Positions 39,168 to 48,061 of a stretch of 64,000 bases of DNA are shown here, piece by piece. Position 1 is the first letter of the stretch. Every line of letters begins with the position of its first letter. A model generated the notes under the pieces. That model was given only the letters and a program-made list of their open reading frames with translations. It did not search any database and was not told the origin of the DNA. The position numbers and the translations under genes were made by a program. This DNA comes from Martensiomyces pterosporus (Eukaryota; Kickxellomycota; Kickxellomycetes; Kickxellales; Kickxellaceae): positions 57,945 to 121,944 of the forward strand of contig MU603973.1 of assembly GCA_025201845.1 (NCBI GenBank), given 5' to 3'.

Positions 39168-41468
39168 TTAAAAGTTCTCCTTGTTGTAGTAAAACTTTGT
39201 TCCGTCGGGGCTATCGTTGGTCCACTTCTTTGCAGCCGATTTGATGGACGAGCCCAGAGCGGCGGGGCCGCAGAAGAAAACACCGACGTTGGTGCATGGG
39301 TGTGCATGAGCGACAGCACGGAAGATGAGGTCCATATTGGGGCGGCCAAAGTTCGTGGGACTCTTCAGCCCGGTGATCGGATCCACATCGCCCTTGTTCA
39401 GATGTACGTTGGCCAGCTGCATCATGCTGAGTTTTCCAGTCAAGTACGAGTGTATCTCAATCATCTGGTCGCCAGTCGCTCTCTTGAGTGAGTAGGCATG
39501 TATGTCCTCATATGCCTCCCGCCGCGCATCCTCCTCTTCCTCGATGGCCTTGAGCAGATCCTGGAACCACTCAAAGGACTTTGTGTCGCGCTGCACCCAG
39601 AAGAAATACACTTTGCGCAAGCGAGCTGCGTCCCTTGCATAGTTCAGACGATACCAGATCGATTTGAGCACGCTAGCGAAGGGAGTGCAGCCAATACCGG
39701 CGCAGAAGAGCATAGTGACCTCGTAGTCAAACACATCTTCCGAGGCCGACCCAAACGGGCCATCCACAAGGACCTGAGGAAGGATGCTAGCATGAAAGTT
39801 CGTCTCCGCAGGCTTTTCGTGCTTGTTACCCGACACTGCCTTTCCAATCGAAATTGATTCAAAACTGTTTTTCTTTAGCGAGTCCCTGATCTCCTTCGCA
39901 TCCATCTCATCGATGGCTGTGGATCCAGGGCTGCTGAGGTCCAGGAACGACTTCTGCTGGTGGGACATTTGGAGTCCCGCTTCTTCTCTGCCCTTTTTCA
40001 AGTAGTACTCCTGGAGCTGCTTGAGCGACGGCACCTTGGGGATCGGCTCGGCATCGCTCGTGTGCATGCTGCGCATATGCTGCTGCTGGTAGTAGGTATG
40101 TCCAAAACTGGGCGACTGGGAATTGCCCGCTCCACCGCCACCGCCACTGCCACTGCCTCCAGAGTTGGCACCCAGATAGTACGAAATTCTGGACATGAAC
40201 CCAGTATTCCTCTTCTGCGTCGGGTGCAGGCCAGCGCCATTGGGCATCATGGCTGCACCATGGCCATATCTGCCATGCGTATTATCAACAAGCAGCATGG
40301 TGTTGGGACGGCTGCTGGCGAGTCCGCTGCCTTTCTTTGCGCTTTTGCTTGGAATTGGCGCATACAGCATGGTGTCTCTGGACTCACCGCCCTTCTTGGG
40401 CTTCTCCTCCTGGCTCTTGCCCGAATCAGCACGGGATTTCTCGAGCGACCTCCAGTGCTCCGGCGTTGCCCCCAGAGCCTCCGAAAAAGCCGTGGTCCAG
40501 TCGCCACACACACGAATGTGCATGGACACGTAGTCCTCCTCAGGTGCGCTGGTCAAGGTGAACGGATGCCACTGCTGCGTGGATACCGCAGGGCAGTTGA
40601 TAAAGGCATACTGGCCAGCCAGACCGTTGAACCCGCTCGGCTTGCGGAGCTGCACCTCGACGACCTTGCTGGGATGCAAGATGACCTTCTGCACCTTCAT
40701 CGCCCTCGACCTTCTTTCGGCCCTGAACTCCCTAGCCAGGCGTTCGAAGAGGTAAAGCACGCCGCTGCCGACCCAGAACTTCCAGAATGACCCGCCTCTG
40801 ACGCAATAGGGAGGGAGATTGTACTTGAGCAGGCAAAAGCTGCCGTGGATGGAGAACAGCGCAAAATACACAACGAAAAGGTGGTGCAGGTTCCAGAACC
40901 AGTTGAAGTGCCTTCTGCGCACCTTCTCGCGGGCCGTGTACCCCATGACCAGAATAACTGCCATCATAGTGTTGCCAGTCAATCCGTGGCCGGTGGCAAA
41001 CATCAGGAACCAGTATGACACGCCAGTCGCCTTCATCACCAAGTAGTAGTTGTAGTAGTGCGATGCTGCGTGCACAAAAGTGAATAGCACAATTGAGTAT
41101 CCGATGATCTGGTGGAACAGTAGGGCGTGGTCGAAGGGGATGACGCGGTTAAGCGGTGTGCGGCGGACCCATGTGATGGTAGTCCGACAGACCGGGTACA
41201 GAACCAGGGCAGTGTCTACGTGTAGAGCAAGCGCTGATGCTCTGGCTGTGAGAAACGTGGTGCCCAGCAGCTTGTGCATGTTCGACCACACTGGGTTGCC
41301 CTGGAGCTGAAAGTAGGCGATGGTGAAGAGCGCTACCTGGATCATTATCCAAACACCAAAGTAGACGTACCGCTTGCCGCCGTTGATCAGCCACAGCTCG
41401 AGGCGGTTGTACATGTTAGGCCTGCGCAGCTTGATGTCCATGTAAGTGGTGTTTTTCAAGTCAAGCAT
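39168..41468 (-). CDS. NADPH oxidase (Nox family) with large insertion, tandem copy 1
   Basis: The product is 766 residues from the ATG at 41468 (MLDLKN, as in copy 2); an in-frame ATG at 41504 would add 12 residues. The ferric-reductase-like membrane domain has the heme His pairs in FHQIIGYSIVLFTFVHAASH and NLHHLFVVYFALFSIHG. The FAD motif is HPFTLTSAPEED, the NADPH motif DGPFGSASEDVF with GIGCTPFASVL, and the C-terminus FYYNKENF is typical of Nox. It transfers electrons from cytosolic NADPH to oxygen to make superoxide. Between the FAD part (ending CGDW near residue 321) and the NADPH part (near 560) is a ~225-residue insertion absent from ordinary fungal NoxA/B of ~550 residues. There are no EF-hands. 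A TATATAAAG element lies upstream. Confidence 0.93.
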   Translation of the reverse strand: MLDLKNTTYMDIKLRRPNMYNRLELWLINGGKRYVYFGVWIMIQVALFTIAYFQLQGNPVWSNMHKLLGTTFLTARASALALHVDTALVLYPVCRTTITWVRRTPLNRVIPFDHALLFHQIIGYSIVLFTFVHAASHYYNYYLVMKATGVSYWFLMFATGHGLTGNTMMAVILVMGYTAREKVRRRHFNWFWNLHHLFVVYFALFSIHGSFCLLKYNLPPYCVRGGSFWKFWVGSGVLYLFERLAREFRAERRSRAMKVQKVILHPSKVVEVQLRKPSGFNGLAGQYAFINCPAVSTQQWHPFTLTSAPEEDYVSMHIRVCGDWTTAFSEALGATPEHWRSLEKSRADSGKSQEEKPKKGGESRDTMLYAPIPSKSAKKGSGLASSRPNTMLLVDNTHGRYGHGAAMMPNGAGLHPTQKRNTGFMSRISYYLGANSGGSGSGGGGGAGNSQSPSFGHTYYQQQHMRSMHTSDAEPIPKVPSLKQLQEYYLKKGREEAGLQMSHQQKSFLDLSSPGSTAIDEMDAKEIRDSLKKNSFESISIGKAVSGNKHEKPAETNFHASILPQVLVDGPFGSASEDVFDYEVTMLFCAGIGCTPFASVLKSIWYRLNYARDAARLRKVYFFWVQRDTKSFEWFQDLLKAIEEEEDARREAYEDIHAYSLKRATGDQMIEIHSYLTGKLSMMQLANVHLNKGDVDPITGLKSPTNFGRPNMDLIFRAVAHAHPCTNVGVFFCGPAALGSSIKSAAKKWTNDSPDGTKFYYNKENF

Positions 41469-41623
41469 CGTGAATACCCCGCTGCCAAGTGCCTGTGAGT
41501 GCAAGTATTGAGTGTGAATCTATATGCGTAATGCAGGAATGGATGAGAGTGTTGAGTGAACCAGTGATGGTGTTTTAGAGGGCGAGCTAGCTCGAGCCTT
41601 CAAGCATCTGCCTAGTGTCCGAT

Positions 41624-41632
41624 CTTTATATA
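41624..41632 (-). promoter_or_regulatory. TATA box of Nox copy 1
   Basis: The minus strand reads TATATAAAG, about 160 bases before the chosen ATG. Confidence 0.55.
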
Positions 41633-42442
41633 CCTCTGTCCTTGACACCATCAGGCATACCAGCCAGCTAGCTGCACGTCAAAAAAAACTACTTATTCCT
41701 TCCACCAAAAGGAAAAAAGAAAGGTTGGCTTTGGCTGAAAGCTCGCTCATTGTAGCCACTTCATTCGCAATTTCTTTGGAAGCTGCTGTTCAAAATAGAT
41801 CACTCGCACACTAAGCGGTGCCACATTTCACTCGTGTCATGCTACTTGCACGCGGCACGCAACATGCGACTCAACCACACGCAAAATGGGAGCGTGGCTG
41901 TCTCTTTTGTTGGCCATTGGACTTGTCCTGCAGCAGCAGCATGTCGAGCTGGTGCGGTTTGGGGGGAGACCCACTCCACACAATCAAAGGTGTGGTCCAA
42001 ATAGTCGGCACACCCACATCCATGTATTCACATGCTATCCTAGCCTACACATGCTGGGCATATGACGTCGCGCGGACCATGCGGGATGTCCACTGCAGCG
42101 AGCGCGAGGTCGGCGGTGCTGGCAGTGGCTTAGTCTACTGGCTCCTAATGGGCTACACGAACCCATGGTTCCAGGTCAGTAAAGAGAGCCAAATATATAG
42201 CATATGCCATGAGGTCTTAATAGCTGCTGCCAGGACCACTGCTAACGAGCACAGAACCCACCTAATATACCACCCGCTTGTGCACATCCTCATTTGCACT
42301 ACACACCGCTTTTCTCCTATTCCAGGTTGATTGACAGTTCGTGTATGAGTAATAACAACAGTAAAATACGAGAGAAAAACCAAAGAGCTGTAGACAAGAA
42401 TGATGATGCGAAAAAAAAAGCCGCAACGTGCAAGACGCAGAA
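41633..42442. other. Intergenic region between the Nox copies
   Basis: Upstream sequence of Nox copy 1 and the 3' region of copy 2. The ORF at 41818-42330 has no recognisable content. No separate gene is supported. Confidence 0.5.
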
Positions 42443-44818
42443 CTAAAAGTTCTCCTTGTTATAGTAGAACTTTGTTCCATCCTGGCCCTCGCTGGACCAC
42501 TTCTTCGCCGACGACTCAATGGACGAGCCCAGCTTGACAGGGCCACAGAAAAACACGCCAACGTCTGTCGCCGGGTGTTCGTGTGCCACAGCGCGGAAGA
42601 TGAGGTCCATATTGGGGCGGCCAAAGTTCGTGGGGCTCTTCAGCCCGGTGATCGGATCCAGCTCCCCTTCGTTCAAGTGCACGTGCGTCATCTGAGTCAT
42701 ATTCAGCCTGCCCGTCAGATACGTGTGGATCTCGATCATCTTGTCGCTCGTGGGCCTGGTCAGAGAGTATGCGTGCATATTCTCGTCCATCTCCATTCTG
42801 GCGTCGTCCTCCTCTTCAATGGCCTTCAGGAGGTCCTGGAACCACTCGAACGACTTGGTGTCGCGCTGGACCCAGAAAAAGTACACCTTGCGCAGGCGGA
42901 ACGATCCCTCGGGGTAGCTCAGGCGATACCAGATCGACTTGAGCACACTAGCAAAGGGCGTGCACCCAATGCCCGCACAGAAGAGCATTGCAATCTCGTG
43001 GTTGAACACGTCCTCCGACGCCGACCCAAACGGCCCGTCCACCAGAACCTGCGGGAGGATATTTGCGTGCAAATGCGGGGCCACAGCCACCTCTCCACCC
43101 ATCCCGCCGCTGGAGCGCACTCCTGAGGAATTCCTAAATGCAATCGACTCCAAGTCGTCGCTGTTCACTATGGCCTTGAGATCGTTCATGTCCTGGTCGT
43201 CGACGACCGTAGATCCCGCACCGCCGATAGACGGAGACGACGCTTGGTCCTGCTGGTTTAGCCGCTGCTGGTGTGGCATTTGGAACTCCGCTTCTCTGCC
43301 CTCTTTCAAGTAGTACTCCTGGAGCTGCTTGAGCGACGGCATCTTGGGCATTTGCTCGGCGTCTTTTGTCGACATAAACTGCTGGTGCTGCTGATAGTGG
43401 CTATTTCCGACCGACGACGCCCGCGACTGGCGCGCTGCACCCCCCGCACCACCGGGATTACTGCCGCCCAAGTAGTACGATAGTCTGGACATCAGCCCGT
43501 TGGTGTTTCTCTGCATCGGGTGCGGGCTAACGCCATTCGGCATCATGGGCATCTCATGGTCATACTCGTCCGTCTGGTCGACCAGCAGCATCGTATTGGG
43601 GCGGTTGGCCGACAGGGCGGTGTTTTTCCTCGTCCGCCTCCGCGGAATCGGCGCATACGACATGCTATCTCTTCCGGGCTCAGCGCCGCCAGTCGCCGGG
43701 CGCTCGTTGACCTGGGACGCTGTGCGCGGCTGCAGGGCCCTGTTCGACCTCTGCTGCCTGTTCCTGGCCTCAGCATCGCCCAGCGACGCCTCGAGTGCCT
43801 TCCAGTGCTCTGCCTTGGCGCCCAGGGCATCCGAGAACGCCCTCGTCCAGTCGCCGCACACACGAATGTGCATGGATACATAGTCCTCCTCCGGCGCACT
43901 TGTCAAGGTGAACGGATGCCACTGCTGCGTGGATACCGCAGGGCAGTTAAGGAAGGCATACTGGCCAGCCAGGCCCTTAAACCCACGGGGCTTGCGAAAC
44001 TGGACCTCGATGACCTTTCCGGGGTGCAGGATGACCTTCTGCACCTTCATTTCGCTCGACCTCCTGTTGGCCCTAAACTCCCTGGACAAGCGCTCAAACA
44101 AGTAGACGACGCCGCTGGCAATCCAGTACTTCCAGAACGAGCCCCCGCTGGTGCAGTACGGCGGTTCATTCGGCTTCAGCAGGCAGAAGACGCCGTGGAT
44201 AGAGAAGCACGCAAAGTACACGACAAACAGGTGGTGCACGTTCCAGAACAGGTTGAAGTGCTTCCTGCGCACCTTCTCATACCCTGTAATCCCCATGGCC
44301 AGGATGCATATCATCATGATGTGTCCCGTCAGCCCATGCCCCGTGGCGAAAACAAGCTTCCAATACGGCGTGCCGGTCTGCTTCGACACCTCCCAGTAGT
44401 TGTGGTAGTGCGAGCCCGCATGCACCAGCGTGAAGAACACAATCGAGTACCCAATGACCATATGGAAGAGAGTGGCGTGGTCAAAGGGGATTACTCTATT
44501 CAGGGGCGTGGTGCGGATCCACGAGATAACCGTCCGGCAAATAGGAAACAGAACAAGGGCTGTGTCCACATGTAGGGCCAGGGCCGCCGACCGAGCGGTG
44601 AGGAACGAGGTGCCGAGCATGTTGTGCGCGTTCTGCCATTGCGGATGGTAGTTGTAGTTGACAAAAGCCAGGGAGTACATGAGGACCTGGATGAGGATCC
44701 AGAACCCAAAGTACACGTACTGCTTGCCGTCGTTAATCATCCATAGCTCGAACCGGTGCAGCAGCGTGCGCTTGTGTGGCCGAACATCGGCGTATGCGGA
44801 ATTTTTCAAGTCAAGCAT
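42443..44818 (-). CDS. NADPH oxidase (Nox family) with large insertion, tandem copy 2
   Basis: The product is 791 residues, beginning MLDLKNSAYADV. It has the same order as copy 1: heme His pairs (FHMVIGYSIVFFTLVHAGSH, NVHHLFVVYFACFSIHG), FAD motif HPFTLTSAPEED, a long insertion at about residues 335-585, NADPH motif DGPFGSASEDVF and the FYYNKENF end. The insertion differs in most positions from copy 1 but keeps APIP, RPNTMLLVD, MSRLSYYLG and PSLKQLQEYYLK. Some exonic blocks are near-identical in DNA between copies, for example the last ~250 bases before the C-terminus. It would make superoxide at a cell or endomembrane; which regulators it uses is not shown here. Confidence 0.93.
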   Translation of the reverse strand: MLDLKNSAYADVRPHKRTLLHRFELWMINDGKQYVYFGFWILIQVLMYSLAFVNYNYHPQWQNAHNMLGTSFLTARSAALALHVDTALVLFPICRTVISWIRTTPLNRVIPFDHATLFHMVIGYSIVFFTLVHAGSHYHNYWEVSKQTGTPYWKLVFATGHGLTGHIMMICILAMGITGYEKVRRKHFNLFWNVHHLFVVYFACFSIHGVFCLLKPNEPPYCTSGGSFWKYWIASGVVYLFERLSREFRANRRSSEMKVQKVILHPGKVIEVQFRKPRGFKGLAGQYAFLNCPAVSTQQWHPFTLTSAPEEDYVSMHIRVCGDWTRAFSDALGAKAEHWKALEASLGDAEARNRQQRSNRALQPRTASQVNERPATGGAEPGRDSMSYAPIPRRRTRKNTALSANRPNTMLLVDQTDEYDHEMPMMPNGVSPHPMQRNTNGLMSRLSYYLGGSNPGGAGGAARQSRASSVGNSHYQQHQQFMSTKDAEQMPKMPSLKQLQEYYLKEGREAEFQMPHQQRLNQQDQASSPSIGGAGSTVVDDQDMNDLKAIVNSDDLESIAFRNSSGVRSSGGMGGEVAVAPHLHANILPQVLVDGPFGSASEDVFNHEIAMLFCAGIGCTPFASVLKSIWYRLSYPEGSFRLRKVYFFWVQRDTKSFEWFQDLLKAIEEEDDARMEMDENMHAYSLTRPTSDKMIEIHTYLTGRLNMTQMTHVHLNEGELDPITGLKSPTNFGRPNMDLIFRAVAHEHPATDVGVFFCGPVKLGSSIESSAKKWSSEGQDGTKFYYNKENF

Positions 44819-46273
44819 CCTCCTGTGCAGAGCTCACTCAGCAAATGTGTGTTTATGCGCGTGTAACGTAAACAAAGCGTGCAATTTTTGTGCGTAGGTA
44901 TAGTGGTGACTGCCTCCAGCGTTCAGGAGGGGATATGTGCGTGCGAATGAGGGGTGGGGTGCTGTCCGGGGTGTGCTGGCTTTTGAATGAGGCAACCGAA
45001 GTGAAGTGCAAATAAATGTGCTGGAAAAGAGAGGTCGTTTAAGGTTAAACAAAGATGCAGGTGTAGAAGGTGCTGTGGAAGTGGGGAAGGAGAGAAAGGG
45101 GCGTGCACTAAGAAGCGAGCCAAAAAGGGAACGAAAGAAAAACGCGGTTGAGGAGCGAGGAAAAGAGGAGAGAAGGAGGCACTGGCAGCGTTGTTTTGTT
45201 GCCAGAGCGGAGCGGTGGGTGGAAAACGGTTTGGGTCACGCAGGTAAGGGCTGGCTTGCAGCCAGTATGAAACTATAAATAATAGTACCGAGTGTGCTGC
45301 GAACGACGAAGAGGGAAGAGGTGTTTTTTTTTTTTTGGAAAGGAAATTCGCTCAGGTCTTTCAAAAGGCACGCTGTCTATTTTTAATGCCCCCGTCCAGC
45401 CTGGCTCAGCCCACCTGCCGCTGCAGGCCAAGCATGCTGATATTCCGCCACCCAAAGCGAAAAGATCGTCGCTTCTAATTGGAAAAGGCGAGGCATTCAT
45501 TGTGCCGCTTCTTTTTTCATTATCCACCTGGCCAAACTGCAGTAGGAGGGTATTGTCGTCTGCGTTGCTGGTGTCTCTGCTCGCGGACAAACCACGGAGC
45601 GAAAGTGGAGCTTGCTCGGCCGGGGGGCCGCTGCTACTGCTTATTCATTGGGTGAACACGAGCGGGTGTGTGGGTGGGCAGGCGTACCTCGGCACTCAGG
45701 AGCCAAGAGTCAGCGGGCTCGTGCAGTCGCCCTCACTCATGCAGAGATCCACACTGCCCTCATTGAGTAGGCAAGGCAGACGGGCGATTGGGTGATCTGC
45801 TCCACATGCTTCAGCGGACGCTGTCCAGAATAATCAGCGCCATGCATTTTGGAGCATGTAGAAAGAACAGGCCACTTGCCGAGATAGAGGCTTTTGCGCG
45901 GGGAGCCAGCATATGGTCGCAAGTGTGCAGCCGTAGCACCAGTCCGTCTCCCCAAGCAGACAGGCAGGCAGACGTGCGAGGGGCAGGCAGGAGTATATGG
46001 AAGGCCCGTCTGCAAGCGCGAGGTCGCCAGGGTCTCTTCGAGGCTGCAGATCCCGCCCAGGAAACGGCGTGCAGCCTGCTCTTTTGTTTTTGCTTGATAT
46101 GCAGCTTGCAAGGAAAAGGGCCGGCAATCCCTCGGCCGCCTGCCTAAAAGGACGTTGTGGGATGCTGGCATTGTTTTCATCTCCAAGAAAAAACATACAG
46201 AAGCACGCATGTCTGCAGCGTGGACAGGTGCGGCCTGAATGACGGACGGTCGAGCGGGGCCGCTTGGAGACGA
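44819..46273. other. Intergenic region, no gene seen
   Basis: It holds the promoter of Nox copy 2 and the 3' region of the HAUS6-type gene. A poly-T run lies at 45324-45336. ORFs near 45292-45795 and 45737-46277 overlap on opposite strands and look random. Confidence 0.5.
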
Positions 46274-48061
46274 TCATCCCACAAGGAATTCAGGGACATC
46301 GTCGTCCACCAGCATGCTCTCCTCAGCAGCGCCCGGCGACCTCGCGGTAGTCGCCCCCGCAGCCTTGACTCGCTTGCTCTTTGCCGCAATGGTGTCGCCA
46401 TCGCATGCATCCTGCTGTGTGGCACGCACACGTTTCCTCGTTTCTCGCACCGCCACGCCTTGGAGATCGCTCCTGCTATTGGACGCCGCAGCTGTTTGCA
46501 GCACTAGAGACGATGGCGGTGACATGGCGCTGCTGTCGCTCATAAACGACAGCGACAGCTTTGGCCTCCACACAGATTCGCCGGGATATGCGGAATCAAC
46601 CACACTCAGCGGGTACTCCTCCTCATCAACAAGGGCATCCCATCTGCTGGCCAGCCTGCTAGTGCGCTCCCCAGCTGTGCCCGCTTCAGCGCTCATCGCT
46701 GTGACACTACGCAGCGCTGCCGTGTCACTGCCAATGGGCTTTGCTGCTGCCTCGGCCAAACATCCAGCGCTTTCACTCGTCGCTGCCGTAGCTGCCGCCA
46801 GATCTGCCCGCACATACCGGCCGATCCTTTCTTGCTGCTCAGCCAGCTGGGACCGTAGTTTCTCAAGCTTTGCAATACGCAAGCTCTGCTCTCTGGTGGC
46901 CACATCAAGGTCCTGCAGCCTGCCACTGACATCCGGCAGCTCGCAGCCATCGGCCGTGTCACCAGTGGACCCTAGCCCTAACGCCAGGCTACCATCGTCA
47001 CCGCCTTCGCTGTCCGTAAGGTTCCTCCGCAGTGTCTTCACGCAAGCGGCAGCCATCCTCGCGACTACCTGCAAATTAACGTCGGCTCCCTTGAACGGCA
47101 CCGCCTGGTTATCTGCCAGCCACCTCGTCCACTCACTCGACATCTGCGCCGGTGGAGCCAGCCTTACGTGTCTCTTGCCCTCCAGCCTGGTTGAATTGGC
47201 CCTCCTCTCCACCACCGCCTCCACCATATCCACGACTCCCTGGTGCTCTTCCACCCAGCCCGCAGTCTCTTCCCACAGCTTCTTTGTGCTGTCGACCAGG
47301 CCCTTGAGCGTCTTTTCGACACTGCCAGCAGCGGCGTCGACATCCGGAATCTCCACAAACGCCGTCGCGGGGCCACCAATCTCCGCGGCCAGCCTCTTTC
47401 TGCATACCCTATACTGGGCATGCACAGCGTCTCTCTTGCTGCTTGCTCTCTCTATCCGCTCTTCCAGTTCCCGCTCGCTCTCCCGCCACACTTTCTGTGC
47501 CTTCACCCGGTCCCTCGTCCGCCTCTTGTACCGCGCCTTGCAGCTCTCGAGTGCCCTAGCCACAGCCACCAAGTCTCCGCTCTCAAATACCTGTGGGTAT
47601 TTCAGGTACTTTTTCCACGCATGGCCCAGCAAAAACTCTGCTGTGTACATGGTCAGTGTCCACAGGATCTCCTCGAACCTCAGCCCCTTGCACTCATCCA
47701 CGTACGACCTCCTGACAGGCACCTCTGGCGACCATTTCCCATCCCTAGCATCTACCGAATCCTTGCGCAGCTCCTCGAGCCACTTGAACGAGTGCGCGCG
47801 AAAGTCTCTGGCTTGCTTGGGTTCGCCGATGGGCCAGCAGTCAAAGTACTCGCGTTTGAATCTTGTAGGGTCCAGCTTTGTGAACAGAAACTGCAGGATC
47901 AGCTCGGCTGCTTTCATGTGGTAGATTCCGCGGTCAAATACGTGCGGATCCAGGTCGATTCCAGAGTATGTGCCTGTGCTGGCAGATCGTGGATCAAAGC
48001 CAAGCGATAGGAGCGTCTGCCAGAACTCATGTCGCCGCGCATCTGTTGACACCTCTGCCAT
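46274..48061 (-). CDS. Augmin complex subunit 6 (HAUS6-type)
   Basis: The product is 595 residues from ATG 48061 (MAEVSTDARRHEFW). The N-terminal 170 residues match the HAUS6 N-domain pattern: LLSLGFDP, then KAAELILQFLFTKLDP, the FDCWPIGEPKQARDFR block, FKWLEEL, and RFEEILWTLTMY. Beyond that are long coiled coils (RESERELEERIERA) and a disordered tail with an NLS-like KRVKAAG. Augmin recruits gamma-tubulin to existing microtubules for branching in the spindle. It exists in animals, plants and some filamentous fungi but not in budding or fission yeast. The family assignment rests on the N-domain. Confidence 0.82.
   Translation of the reverse strand: MAEVSTDARRHEFWQTLLSLGFDPRSASTGTYSGIDLDPHVFDRGIYHMKAAELILQFLFTKLDPTRFKREYFDCWPIGEPKQARDFRAHSFKWLEELRKDSVDARDGKWSPEVPVRRSYVDECKGLRFEEILWTLTMYTAEFLLGHAWKKYLKYPQVFESGDLVAVARALESCKARYKRRTRDRVKAQKVWRESERELEERIERASSKRDAVHAQYRVCRKRLAAEIGGPATAFVEIPDVDAAAGSVEKTLKGLVDSTKKLWEETAGWVEEHQGVVDMVEAVVERRANSTRLEGKRHVRLAPPAQMSSEWTRWLADNQAVPFKGADVNLQVVARMAAACVKTLRRNLTDSEGGDDGSLALGLGSTGDTADGCELPDVSGRLQDLDVATREQSLRIAKLEKLRSQLAEQQERIGRYVRADLAAATAATSESAGCLAEAAAKPIGSDTAALRSVTAMSAEAGTAGERTSRLASRWDALVDEEEYPLSVVDSAYPGESVWRPKLSLSFMSDSSAMSPPSSLVLQTAAASNSRSDLQGVAVRETRKRVRATQQDACDGDTIAAKSKRVKAAGATTARSPGAAEESMLVDDDVPEFLVG

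Noticed and set aside
46239..47924. 561-codon open frame antisense to the HAUS6-type gene
   Set aside because: Ser/Leu/Ala-rich mirror of the coding strand; the minus-strand product has the clear N-domain.
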